In this document: positions 37,505 to 46,045 of the stretch, one piece after another
How positions within the stretch are numbered: the first letter of the stretch is position 1
Layout: every line of letters starts with the position of its first letter
Assembly (NCBI RefSeq): GCF_900105155.1
Contig: NZ_LT629762.1
Location: 620,001 to 684,000 of the forward strand
Direction of reading: 5' to 3'
Origin: Pseudomonas prosekii
GTDB taxonomy: Bacteria; Pseudomonadota; Gammaproteobacteria; Pseudomonadales; Pseudomonadaceae
Length of the DNA: 64,000 nucleotides
Translations under genes and position numbers: made by a program
Notes under the pieces: generated by a model
What the model saw: only the letters and a program-made list of their open reading frames with translations
What the model was told of the DNA's origin: nothing
Database searches by the model: none

Positions 37505-37731
37505 GCCAGTTCGGTGGCGCGCTGGCTGGCGGCGTCGTCGTAAGCCACGTAAAGCGATTCGGCAATCTGGCTTTTGATCGCCTTGGCGCTTTCCAGGCCA
37601 AGGACGAAACCTTCAGCCTTGCCGCCAGCGCGGTTCAATTCGTCGGCGGTGCTGGCCTGGGTGATAGCGTCGAGCAATTTCTCGGCGTGAGGACCGACGC
37701 CTTTCGGCAAGCTGATCTGGGCAATGCTCAT
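37501..37731 (-). CDS. Small conserved hypothetical protein
   Basis: 76 residues from the ATG at 37731, with GGGGTG about 6 nt before it. It is a soluble, mostly helical Ala-rich protein (MSIAQISLPKGVGPHAEKL), with no recognised domain. A longer frame to 37953 exists but its upstream part is Arg/Trp-rich, unlike a coding N-terminus, so the short form is preferred. It is convergent with, and overlaps, the small membrane-protein gene. Confidence 0.6.
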   Translation of the reverse strand: MSIAQISLPKGVGPHAEKLLDAITQASTADELNRAGGKAEGFVLGLESAKAIKSQIAESLYVAYDDAASQRATELA

Positions 37732-37958
37732 GCGAACACCCCGTAATGGTGCGATGTAAGTGCTGAATGATTCATGGCGCGTACCTTTTCGGCGAATGGC
37801 CGGCAGCGCGTGTAACCACTTCCGGGCGACTATGGTAGACCTCCGGCACGATTCTGGTAACCGCCAATCACCGATAAACTGCCACTGACACCCTCGAATC
37901 CACCCAATCATCAACAGATGCTTGACTTCTCTTTTTGAATCAGTAACATACACGCCAT

Positions 37959-38034
<76 letters not shown>

Positions 38035-38047
38035 GACTGTAATAACG

Positions 38048-38084
38048 AAAAGCCCCTGAATCGAAAGGTTCAGGGGCTTTTTTG
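38048..38084 (+). terminator. Terminator after tRNA-Asn
   Basis: Stem AAGCCCCTGAA / TTCAGGGGCTT followed by T6, 14 bp beyond the tRNA. Confidence 0.9.
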
Positions 38085-38103
38085 TGGGCGGTAGAAATGC
38101 AAA

Positions 38104-38173
38104 AGATCGCAGCCTTCGGCAGTAACTACACAGATTTCGTATTCACCTGTAGTAATTGCCGAAGACTGCGATC
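38104..38173. repeat. Inverted repeat of a third REP type
   Basis: GATCGCAGCCTTCGGCAGTAACTAC is mirrored by GTAGTAATTGCCGAAGACTGCGATC, with about 18 bp between. Its arms differ from the CTTGCTCGCGA-type arms elsewhere. It lies just past the terminator of tRNA-Asn and before the permease stop. Confidence 0.85.
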
Positions 38174-38208
38174 CTCTGATCTACAGTCGTATCAAAGAAT
38201 TGCCGCGG

Positions 38209-39726
38209 TCAAACATGCTCCCCACTTTTCGAATGCACCACTCGCGGTTCCGCATGTCCGTGCTCCACTTCCACCACGGGAATTTCATTGCCGTCGCAGT
38301 CGTGCAGTTTGCCTTCGCTGAAGTAATCGCCTTCACGTAGCGCTGCCAGATCCTGGTAGCGCAGCACACGTTCGGTCCCCGCCGCGAACACCGACTGCTG
38401 GTCCGAGTTGCCGGTAGTGAAGTGGTTGAACGCCAGGTTGAGCACGATGGCCATGATCGCCGAGGAGCTGATGCCGGAGTGGAAGATGGTTGCAAACCAG
38501 CTCGGGAATTGATCGTAGAAGTTCGGCGCAGCGATCGGGATCATGCCGAAGCCGATCGAGGTGGCGACGATGATCAGGTTGACGTTGTTGCGGTAATCAA
38601 CCTTGGACAGCGTGCGAATGCCGCTGGCCGCGACGGTGCCGAACAGCACGATACCGGCGCCGCCGAGGACCGAGGTCGGCACTGCGGCAATCACCCGACC
38701 CATGAAGGGCAACAGTCCGAGGATCACCAGGAACACGCCGCCGGTGGCCACGACAAATCGGCTCTTGATGCCCGTCACCGCGACCAGCCCGACGTTCTGG
38801 GCGAAGGCGCTTTGGGTGAAGGAACCGAAGATCGGCGCAATTATGCTCGACAGCATGTCGGCGCGCAGGCCGTTGCCCAGACGTTTGGAATCAACCTTGG
38901 TGTCGATGATTTCACCGACGGCGAGGATGTCCGCCGAGGTTTCCACCAATGTCACCATCACCACGATGCACATCGACAGGATCGCGGCGAAGTGGAAGGT
39001 CGGCATGCCGAAATGGAACGGTGTCGGGAAGCCGAACATCGGGCCTTGGGTGACGGAGGAGAAGTCCGCCATGCCGAGAACGACCGCGACCACCGTACCG
39101 ATGACCATGGCCAGCAGGATCGACAGACGCGAGATGGTCGCGCTGCCGATTTTGCTCAGCAGCAACACCAGCACCAGGGTCAACGCCGCCAGACCAATGT
39201 TCGACATGCTGCCGAACTCCGGGGAATGGCTATTGCCGCCCATGGCCCAGCGCGCCGCTACCGGCATCAGCGTCAAGCCGATCGTGGTAATCACGATGCC
39301 CGTCACCAGCGGCGGGAAGAACTTGGTGATCCGCGAGAACACCGGGGTAATCAGCAAACCGATCAATGAAGCGGCAATCACCGCGCCGAGGATCGACTGA
39401 AACCCGCCCTCCCCGCCGCTGCTGACAATCGCCACCATGGTTGCGACGCCAGAGAACGACACGCCCTGAACCAGCGGCAACTGACAGCCAAAAAACGGTA
39501 AACCCAGCGTTTGCAGGAGCGTTGCCAAGCCCCCCGCGAACAATGAAGCAGCAATCAACAAACCGATGTCCGCCGGCGACAGCCCGGCAGCCTGACCGAT
39601 GATCAAAGGCACCGCGACGATGCCGCCATACATGGTCAGAACGTGTTGCAGGCCGTAAGCCATATTCGCGCCGATCCCAAGATTTTCGTCCTCGGGCCGT
39701 TGGTGTGAAACATGGGGCGTTTTCAT
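38209..39726 (-). CDS. NCS2-family purine (xanthine/urate) permease
   Basis: 505 residues with about 12-14 membrane segments. Start NMAYGLQHVLTMYGGIVAVPLIIG is the NCS2 signature helix, and ETSADILAVGEIIDT with SFTQSAFAQNVGLVAVTGIKSR carries the substrate-site region. It probably imports xanthine or uric acid by cation symport. Subtype is uncertain; uracil is less likely given the ETSADILAVGE motif. The C-terminus (from about 445) is hydrophilic. Upstream lies a 12-bp palindrome that resembles a GntR-type operator (39795-39806). Confidence 0.88.
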   Translation of the reverse strand: MKTPHVSHQRPEDENLGIGANMAYGLQHVLTMYGGIVAVPLIIGQAAGLSPADIGLLIAASLFAGGLATLLQTLGLPFFGCQLPLVQGVSFSGVATMVAIVSSGGEGGFQSILGAVIAASLIGLLITPVFSRITKFFPPLVTGIVITTIGLTLMPVAARWAMGGNSHSPEFGSMSNIGLAALTLVLVLLLSKIGSATISRLSILLAMVIGTVVAVVLGMADFSSVTQGPMFGFPTPFHFGMPTFHFAAILSMCIVVMVTLVETSADILAVGEIIDTKVDSKRLGNGLRADMLSSIIAPIFGSFTQSAFAQNVGLVAVTGIKSRFVVATGGVFLVILGLLPFMGRVIAAVPTSVLGGAGIVLFGTVAASGIRTLSKVDYRNNVNLIIVATSIGFGMIPIAAPNFYDQFPSWFATIFHSGISSSAIMAIVLNLAFNHFTTGNSDQQSVFAAGTERVLRYQDLAALREGDYFSEGKLHDCDGNEIPVVEVEHGHAEPRVVHSKSGEHV

Positions 39727-39762
39727 GGTTGGGGGAGTCCCTGGTTTTTGTTATGCGCACAC

Positions 39763-39806
39763 TGTATGCAAGACTCAGGACAAATGTCTATAGAGTTGTA
39801 TACAAC
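39763..39806. promoter_or_regulatory. Palindromic operator upstream of the permease gene
   Basis: GTTGTATACAAC at 39795-39806 is a perfect 12-bp palindrome. TGTATGCAA at 39763-39771 is a near copy, 32 bp away, between the palindrome and the permease ATG. The core fits the TNGTNNNACNA-like sites of FadR-subfamily GntR repressors. Confidence 0.6.
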
Positions 39807-39981
39807 TGAACGGTCAGATTATGGACATCTGGCCATTTTCGCCAACGGGCGGTCCGCCCCAGCCCCCTAAAACCTTGCAATACATCCATTCCGGCACATT
39901 CCCCTTCTACCGCTAACCTTTCGTCTTCATGGCGACCGCCGGCACGGATGCCCTCTTTCTTATACATATAAAGTATGCATA

Positions 39982-40263
39982 ATGAAGCCATTCGAAATAC
40001 AGTTCGACAGAGCCAAAAACGCGGCTAACAAACTCAAGCATCGAGGGATCAGCCTTGCAGAAACCGAGCCAGTGTTCGAAGACGAGCGAGCCCTGACCCT
40101 GCAAGACCGCGATCACGACGAGCAGCGTTGGATCACTATGGGGCAGGACGCCAAAGGTCGTTTACTGGTGGTTGCCTACACGTGGCGCGACCCGAATTTC
40201 GTTCGAATCATTTCCGCACGCGTCGCCAGCAAAGACGAGCGTCGGCAATACAGGGAGGCATGA
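39982..40263 (+). CDS. brnT: BrnT-type ribonuclease toxin
   Basis: 93 residues. FEIQFDRAKNAANKLKHRGISLAETEPVFED and the C-terminal RIISARVASKDERRQYREA are the BrnT pattern; known BrnT proteins are RelE-fold ribonucleases that inhibit translation. It begins at an ATG with no Shine-Dalgarno sequence and with AT-rich promoter-like DNA right up to it (39961-39981), so the message may be leaderless or poorly translated. It overlaps the antitoxin gene region (toxin first), the normal BrnTA order. Isolated from other mobile genes. Confidence 0.93.
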   Translation: MKPFEIQFDRAKNAANKLKHRGISLAETEPVFEDERALTLQDRDHDEQRWITMGQDAKGRLLVVAYTWRDPNFVRIISARVASKDERRQYREA

Positions 40264-40265
40264 CC

Positions 40266-40607
40266 ATGAAAGATGAGTACGACTTCAGTAACGCCAAGCG
40301 TGGGCCAGTTGCCTCCAGCAAGGGCAAAACCCGCATCACCATCATGCTCGACGACGCCGTGATCGAAGCGGCCCGCGCGGTCGCAGAAAACGAAGGGTTC
40401 GGTTATCAGACGGTGATCAACAACACTTTGCGCCAGGCATTGCTCACCGATAGAGGGCACGCGACAAGCGCCGACGCAAACGGCGGCACCACTTTTGGGC
40501 ATCTGAAAAAGGGCGTCACGGCGATGGACCTGAACAATCTCGAGAGAAAACTCGCCGACGCGCTGAGCGAAATTCGGCGGGTGATGGAGTTGGATGTCAG
40601 GCCTTAA
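40266..40607 (+). CDS. brnA: BrnA-type antitoxin
   Basis: 113 residues from the ATG at 40266. The ribosome site GGGAGG (40252-40257) is spaced properly for this ATG; the ATG at 40260, overlapping the toxin stop as ATGA, is too close to it. The N-terminal DFSNAKRGPV and following TRITIMLDDAVIEAARAVAENEGFGYQTVIN form the usual BrnA ribbon-helix-helix region that binds BrnT and its own promoter. The C-terminal extension (LNNLERKLADALSEIRRVMEL) is longer than in many BrnA proteins. Confidence 0.9.
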   Translation: MKDEYDFSNAKRGPVASSKGKTRITIMLDDAVIEAARAVAENEGFGYQTVINNTLRQALLTDRGHATSADANGGTTFGHLKKGVTAMDLNNLERKLADALSEIRRVMELDVRP

Positions 40608-40628
40608 ACCCGGACGCGGCGGCGCTAG

Positions 40629-41465
40629 TCAGTTGGGTTGTTTCGGCTCGATCAACTGCTCGAATACCTGCTTCATTCCGGCATCCACCGACAGCCGAAT
40701 ACCGAACTCATCCCACAGCAGCGCGATCAAATCATCGGCGTCCGCTACTTGGCGCCGCTGGCTCTCCTCGCCGATCCGGTGGATCGCAAAGCTGCCGTTG
40801 TTCAGCGTGCGCCGCCAGCCGTCGCCGGTACGCGCCGCCATCAATTGTTTACGGAAAGACGACTCTGGATGAGTCGAGACATACCAGTTGCCGACGGTGT
40901 AATCGATGTCCTCCTGACGCTGCAGATCGAAGATATACATCGCCCGCCATTCTTCTCCGACCTTGGCGCGCAAGGTGTAACCATCGACGTGCTGCTCGAT
41001 ACGATAGGGCTCGTGCGGTGTCGGTTGTTCGGCCTCGGTATCGAGGAGCAGCGGCGCAGTGGGCACCATGCCGCCGAAGCCGACGTCGCTGATATAGCGC
41101 ACGCCGTCCAGGGTCACCAGGCTCAAACGGTGAGTGCGTGCGGTCCACGCACCTTCAGGCTGGCCCATCACCACACGGCCGGTGATGCCGCGAGCGTCAA
41201 ACCCCAGCGTCTGCAGCAACACCAGGAACATCCCGTTCAGCTCATAGCAGTAACCACCGCGATTCTGCTGGAAGATTTTTTGCTCGATGGAAGGCAAGTC
41301 GATCAGCACCGGCTCGCCCAACACAGTCGCGATATTCTCGAACGCAAAAGCGCCGGTGTGGCGCAGTTGCAGTTGGCGCAGGGTTTCCAGGGTTGGCGCT
41401 GGAGGCGTACTGAAACCCAGTCGTTGCAGGTACAGATCGAGATTGCTCAGGCGTGGCTCGCTCAT
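40629..41465 (-). CDS. Arylamine N-acetyltransferase
   Basis: 278 residues, normal NAT length. It transfers acetyl from acetyl-CoA to arylamines or hydrazines through a Cys-His-Asp triad, visible as Cys73 (RGGYCYELN), His112 (ARTHRLSL) and Asp127 (YISDVGFGG). It ends 22 bp from the convergent brnA stop. It stands alone between the toxin-antitoxin pair and exonuclease III. The physiological substrate is not clear. Confidence 0.95.
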   Translation of the reverse strand: MSEPRLSNLDLYLQRLGFSTPPAPTLETLRQLQLRHTGAFAFENIATVLGEPVLIDLPSIEQKIFQQNRGGYCYELNGMFLVLLQTLGFDARGITGRVVMGQPEGAWTARTHRLSLVTLDGVRYISDVGFGGMVPTAPLLLDTEAEQPTPHEPYRIEQHVDGYTLRAKVGEEWRAMYIFDLQRQEDIDYTVGNWYVSTHPESSFRKQLMAARTGDGWRRTLNNGSFAIHRIGEESQRRQVADADDLIALLWDEFGIRLSVDAGMKQVFEQLIEPKQPN

Positions 41466-41576
41466 GGCTCAGTCCTTATGCGCGGGGCCGCGGATCGCTC
41501 CGCTGATGGTCGCCATTTATAAGGGACAAAGTGCTTGGGCCGACAATTGATTTCGCCAATCGGCGCCCGCGAACAA

Positions 41577-42371
41577 TCAACGCCGCTTGCGCGAACTCAG
41601 GCGGATCCAGGTTGGCGCATGGTCGCTGGCATGCGGCTCGTTGCGCACCCAGGCATCGACGCCGGCCTCATGCAGATAAGGGCTTAGCGCCGGATTAAGC
41701 AGTAAGTGATCAATGCGCAAACCGGAGTTTTTCTGCCAGTGCTGGCGGAAATAATCCCAGAAGGTGTACAGCCGATCTTCCGGATAGAGATGACGCAGGG
41801 AATCGGTCCAGCCCTGGTCGAGCAATCGCTTGTAACACTCGCGACTCTCGGGTTGCAGCAACGCATCCTTGAGCCAGGAGCGCGTGTTGTAGATGTCCAT
41901 GTCGGTCGGCACCACGTTGTAGTCGCCGGCCAGCACCACCGGGTGATCACTGGCTTGCAGCGCCTGCGCGTAGTTGATCAGCCGTTCGAACCACGCCAGT
42001 TTATAGTCGAACTTCGGGCCCGGCTGCGGGTTGCCATTGGGCAAGTACAGGCAACCGACCAACACGCCGTGCACCGCGGCTTCGATATAACGGCTTTGCG
42101 TGTCCGCCTCGTCACCGGGCAAACCGCGCCGACTCTCCAGCGGTTGCGCGTCCCGCGCCAGAATCGCCACGCCATTCCACGAAGACTGGCCCTGCCAGAT
42201 CGCCCCATAACCGGCAGCCTCCAGTTCGGCAGCAGGGAATGCACTGTCGACCGACTTGAGCTCTTGCAGGCAAACAACGTCCGGTTTCTCCCGCTCAAGC
42301 CACGCCAGCAAATTAGGCAAACGCGCCCGCAGGCCATTGACGTTGAACGTGGCGATTCGCAAGTTTTTCAT
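41577..42371 (-). CDS. xthA: Exodeoxyribonuclease III
   Basis: 264 residues from the ATG at 42371 (MKNLRIATFNVNGLRARLPN). It is an AP endonuclease and 3'-5' exonuclease of base-excision repair. Conserved metal and catalytic motifs are LQELK, VLAGDYNVVPTDMDIYN, RIDHLLLNP and the C-terminal ASDHAPTW. It is monocistronic. The adjacent TTG at 42374 is in frame but the ATG is preferred. Confidence 0.95.
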   Translation of the reverse strand: MKNLRIATFNVNGLRARLPNLLAWLEREKPDVVCLQELKSVDSAFPAAELEAAGYGAIWQGQSSWNGVAILARDAQPLESRRGLPGDEADTQSRYIEAAVHGVLVGCLYLPNGNPQPGPKFDYKLAWFERLINYAQALQASDHPVVLAGDYNVVPTDMDIYNTRSWLKDALLQPESRECYKRLLDQGWTDSLRHLYPEDRLYTFWDYFRQHWQKNSGLRIDHLLLNPALSPYLHEAGVDAWVRNEPHASDHAPTWIRLSSRKRR

Positions 42372-42610
42372 CAACCCGTGCTCCCGGCGGCGAGGTGTCT
42401 AGGGTGTGACATCGGGCAATTGCGGTGGTTGCGTTGGCGTTGCGGGCGGACCTGGGTGGGAGCGGAACTGTTGGCGAAAGCTGATATGTCGGACGTGGAT
42501 GTGACTGCACGCTCACCAGGGTAGTCGTGAACCATTCGTCACCTGACCGGCACCAACCGCGCAGCCTCAAACACCAATATCAGGTAACGACTCATTTCTG
42601 GAGACGTACC

Positions 42611-42952
42611 ATGATCACCAAAAAAATTACTTCGCTGCTGCTCGCAGGTTTGCTTTGCAGCGCATCGGCAGTCTATGCGGCCAACGATGCGCCGGATGCC
42701 ACCGGGACTAAATCCGGCGGGGTCAGCGGGTCGACGTTGCCACCTAACAGCACGCCTGGCGCGCCTTCTGGCGGCAACAGTTCGGGCAACGGTTCGGGCA
42801 CCACTGGCGGCGGTTCTGGCTCATCGAGTTCGGGAACTGGCGTCAATAGCGGCGCGGGCGGTAACGGTGGCAGCAGCGGTTCCGGCGCGGGCGGCGGCAC
42901 AGGTGCGCCGGGCGGTGGAACCGGTGGCGCTGGCGGCGGGACAGGCAGCTGA
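42611..42952 (+). CDS. Gly/Ser-rich secreted protein, function unknown
   Basis: 113 residues from the ATG at 42611 with GGAG 7 nt upstream. A clear signal peptide (MITKKITSLLLAGLLCSASAVYA) is followed by a low-complexity tail of Gly, Ser, Thr and Pro with no aromatic residues, so it is likely disordered and exported. No family recognised. Codon position bias follows the neighbouring genes. The reading to 42527 adds a non-signal-like N-terminus and was rejected. Confidence 0.7.
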   Translation: MITKKITSLLLAGLLCSASAVYAANDAPDATGTKSGGVSGSTLPPNSTPGAPSGGNSSGNGSGTTGGGSGSSSSGTGVNSGAGGNGGSSGSGAGGGTGAPGGGTGGAGGGTGS

Positions 42953-43010
42953 ACGCGAAAAGGCAGTTTCTGATTCGGTTATTTAAAATCAGGACTGCCC
43001 TTTCGCCCTT

Positions 43011-44579
43011 CTATCGATCCGAACGCATCAGCGTCTCGACGCCGCCCTCCATCGACAGCACCGCCGTGCGATTACGTCCGGAGTGTTTGGCTTGGTAGAG
43101 GGCGGCGTCCGCGCGCTGGATGAACACTTCCACGCTGTCGCGGCCACTCGGTACAAACGAATAACATCCCAGGCTGACGGTCACCTGCCCGGTCGGCGAA
43201 CCGCTGTGCGAGATGTTTTTGTCGATGACGCTACGGCGAATCTGCTCGGCAATTACCATCGCGCCGTGAATGTCGGTGTTCGGCAGTAAAGCTGCAAACT
43301 CTTCCCCGCCGTAACGAACCGCCAGATCAGCGTTGCGCTGGCAACAACTCTTCAGCGCACGCGCCACTTCTGCCAGACAGTGATCCCCGGCGACGTGGCC
43401 GTAGTTGTCGTTGTAACTTTTGAAGAAATCGATATCGAGCATGATCAGGCTCAGCGCGCTGCCCTGCCGCGCGCCGCGTCCGAACTCGATGTCGAGCGCG
43501 CGCTCGAACAGGCGCCGATTGGCCAGTCCGGTGAGGCTGTCGTGGGTGGCGATCAGCTCCAGCGCTTCCTGGGCGGCGCGCAGATCGGCTTCAATTCGTC
43601 CGCCATCGCGCACCTGATGAATGAATACCCAGCCAAACAAACCGATCCCCAAAATCACCAGCGCAACGATGACGCTGGCCTGAAACGCATTGGCGTACCA
43701 GTCCTTGAGAATCGCGTCCCTGGACGATGCCGCCGACACCACCAATGGATAGGCCTCCAACTGTCGGTAGCCGTACAACCGCACCGTGTCATCGACCACC
43801 GAATTGATCATCGCGTTGCCCGCGTTCGCCAGCGGCAAGTGCTTCTGGAAAATCGCGCCTTGGGCCACCGACGTACCAATTTGCGACTCCACAAATGGCC
43901 GTCGAGCGAGCAGCGTGCCGTCAGTGCGCGCGAGGAACATCGCGCCATGCTCATCGATGCTGAAGCTTTTGAAGAATTCGTCGAAGTAGGCCATTTTGAT
44001 CCCGGCCAGCAGCACACCGGTAAAATTGCCGTGATCATCATTGACGCGTTTGGAAACAGGAATAATCCACTCGCCGTTTTTGCGACTGCGGATAGCTGGG
44101 CCGATGTGCGCCAGCGACGAGACGTTTTGTTGATGAAACTGGAAATATTCGCGATCGGCCACACCGGATCCGTGAGGCAAATCGTCAAACGAAGTGATAA
44201 CCCATTGGCCCTGCCGGTCGAACAGGAAAATCCCGTGCAACTGCTGCAGCGATTGCACGCGCCGAGAGAAGGTCTTCTGCAGCCGCGATAACTGCATCTG
44301 GTCATAACCGTCGGCCTGAATCCAGTCCGCCAGACTGGTCAGCACCAGATCGGCTTTCATGAACGTGTCTTCGGCCTGCTGCGCCATCGCCCGGGTGAGG
44401 TTTGATGAAGCGACTTCGGCCAACGCCAGATCGTGGCGCCGCGACTGCTCCAGTTGCAAGTACAGCAAGCCGCACAGGCATAGGCAAACCGCCGCAATAA
44501 ATAACGCCGCAGCCTTGAGCAAGGGCAAACGTTTCAGTGCGCCGGGTGCGTGGTGCGATTCGTGAATGGGGATAGGCAA
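43011..44579 (-). CDS. Membrane-anchored diguanylate cyclase (CACHE-GGDEF)
   Basis: 522 residues from a TTG at 44579, chosen because AGGA lies about 7 nt before it. No ATG is available near the correct N-terminus. A first membrane helix (about 20-42) precedes a periplasmic double-CACHE-like sensor domain (about 50-300), then a second helix (VIVALVILGIGLFGWVFI) and a GGDEF domain. The active site is RYGGEEF and the inhibitory site RNAD lies five residues before it, so the enzyme should make c-di-GMP with product inhibition. Signal unknown. A longer frame to 44672 is open but has no start with a ribosome site. Confidence 0.88.
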   Translation of the reverse strand: MPIPIHESHHAPGALKRLPLLKAAALFIAAVCLCLCGLLYLQLEQSRRHDLALAEVASSNLTRAMAQQAEDTFMKADLVLTSLADWIQADGYDQMQLSRLQKTFSRRVQSLQQLHGIFLFDRQGQWVITSFDDLPHGSGVADREYFQFHQQNVSSLAHIGPAIRSRKNGEWIIPVSKRVNDDHGNFTGVLLAGIKMAYFDEFFKSFSIDEHGAMFLARTDGTLLARRPFVESQIGTSVAQGAIFQKHLPLANAGNAMINSVVDDTVRLYGYRQLEAYPLVVSAASSRDAILKDWYANAFQASVIVALVILGIGLFGWVFIHQVRDGGRIEADLRAAQEALELIATHDSLTGLANRRLFERALDIEFGRGARQGSALSLIMLDIDFFKSYNDNYGHVAGDHCLAEVARALKSCCQRNADLAVRYGGEEFAALLPNTDIHGAMVIAEQIRRSVIDKNISHSGSPTGQVTVSLGCYSFVPSGRDSVEVFIQRADAALYQAKHSGRNRTAVLSMEGGVETLMRSDR

Positions 44580-44781
44580 AAGTGTTTCCTGGAGGGCACG
44601 GCATGGGCGACGGCCCAAAGCCCTTATTTTTTGTAAGCGTAGTCTACGGTGTTGAGCGGGGCCAATGGGCAAACAGTTTGGCGTCGCCCTCCAGTTATCC
44701 GCCGCGAGCGTAGAAACCTTACAAAAAACTCCTCGGAAAATTGTTTCAGCGGGTCTTTATTCGCCAGCAGGACGACTCTCT

Positions 44782-45312
44782 CTATTTGAGTCTGGGTTTG
44801 TTTATTTCTCGCAGGAGGTCCGCGGTCGGGATATACATTGCGTTGGAGTAGTAGGTTTCGTAGCCGTATGCGGTGATACGGACCCTGCAAGGAATGCTGC
44901 TCTTGTCAGCCAGAATTTCATTTAACTCATTTGAAGCAAGGTTTCGTCTCGATCCGCCACTGTTACTGACTTCACTCAACAGAGCACTTGTTACATAGTT
45001 AAATGTTCCTTTTTCCTGACTCTGCCCGTCGCCCTTGATGGAGCCGAGCGCGGCAAACTGCATATGATGACCTATCGAAAAATCTTGATCATTTCCCAAT
45101 GCGCAAACCAGAAAAGCCGCAGCATAACCAACACCTTCGCCTCGATCAAATAAATCCAGAAGATTAATATTAGAACTATAACTGACATCATAAATAGGAT
45201 ATCGATTGTCTCTCTCTACAGACATGTAACTCAAATCAGCCTCAGGTTTTACATGCTCCCGCGCGCATCCCGAACAAACAACCATGAGCAATAAGACAAT
45301 CGACTTCTTCAT
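44782..45312 (-). CDS. Lipoprotein, candidate immunity protein of the PAAR-lipase cassette
   Basis: 176 residues. A short signal with lipobox VCSGC (Cys16 lipidated) sends it to the membrane facing the periplasm, where lipase effectors act. No known domain recognised. The sequence is AT-rich compared with the flanking genes. It starts 1 bp after the lipase stop, so the two are co-translated. Effector-lipoprotein pairing is typical for type VI lipase effectors, whose immunity proteins are often periplasmic lipoproteins. Immunity function is inference from position and topology alone. Confidence 0.6.
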   Translation of the reverse strand: MKKSIVLLLMVVCSGCAREHVKPEADLSYMSVERDNRYPIYDVSYSSNINLLDLFDRGEGVGYAAAFLVCALGNDQDFSIGHHMQFAALGSIKGDGQSQEKGTFNYVTSALLSEVSNSGGSRRNLASNELNEILADKSSIPCRVRITAYGYETYYSNAMYIPTADLLREINKPRLK

Positions 45313-45313
45313 A

Positions 45314-46042
45314 TCAAGAGAACTCTTTCATAATCGAATCGAACAGCAGATCACTCGCAGATTTTCCACCAGAGATTTTGGCGCTAAATAAGTCAGGAGC
45401 GTTTGCATGGTTAGTATCAACGTTCGCATTGATCGACGGCCCGCAGGTGATCAACCATTTTTCTCCAAAGTCCGCTACACCATCGGAGGCATCAGGTCTG
45501 GACGGAGTGGCTCTGACGTTGATCCAGTCTTCAGAAACCGGCTCCGGCCGATTCAGATAGATATCCGAACCCAGCCAAACCAAAGCGCCTTCCCCAACCG
45601 GATCCAGTGTAATCAACAGTTTTACCTTGTATCCCCATTCAGTCATTATTCTGGTCAGATGTCCGCTATTCCACCCGCCTAGACTGTGCCCCACTATAAA
45701 GACCGGGCAGCTCTTATATGGAATAAGACTCAACACATGCCTTTGAATATCCTGCTTGCCTCTTATTTCGTTGTAGCCCAACCATTGAGAGGTATATTTT
45801 CCTTCAGCTATTAACGGTTGGGCACGCACATCAAAATCCTGCCAGGCAAATTTTATATTCTCGTAGGGACCGGAAAAATAATAACGCTCTTTATCTCCTG
45901 CACCACCGACGAATATAACAATCGCCTTGGTACTCTCAATCGGCACCGTCTTCTCACTGACATCTTTTTTGTCCGTCAGCGTATGTTCACCCTGCAGCTT
46001 GTAAGTCTTCCCCTTCGCGCAGGTCACTGTTTCAGCACACAT
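45314..46042 (-). CDS. Alpha/beta-hydrolase lipase, candidate type VI secretion effector
   Basis: 242 residues. The nucleophile elbow GHSLGG places Ser120, with Asp147 (ITLDPVGE) and His212 (DTNHANAP) completing a credible catalytic triad. No signal peptide is present, so export would need another route, and the PAAR gene 3 bp upstream supplies one. The ribosome site GGAGGAG lies within the PAAR gene end. The DNA is AT-rich with many TTT/AAT/ATA codons, unlike the GC-rich PAAR gene, suggesting that the effector was exchanged by horizontal transfer. A role as a phospholipase against rival bacteria is inferred; the specific Tle family cannot be fixed by reading. Confidence 0.72.
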   Translation of the reverse strand: MCAETVTCAKGKTYKLQGEHTLTDKKDVSEKTVPIESTKAIVIFVGGAGDKERYYFSGPYENIKFAWQDFDVRAQPLIAEGKYTSQWLGYNEIRGKQDIQRHVLSLIPYKSCPVFIVGHSLGGWNSGHLTRIMTEWGYKVKLLITLDPVGEGALVWLGSDIYLNRPEPVSEDWINVRATPSRPDASDGVADFGEKWLITCGPSINANVDTNHANAPDLFSAKISGGKSASDLLFDSIMKEFS

Positions 46043-46045
46043 GCC

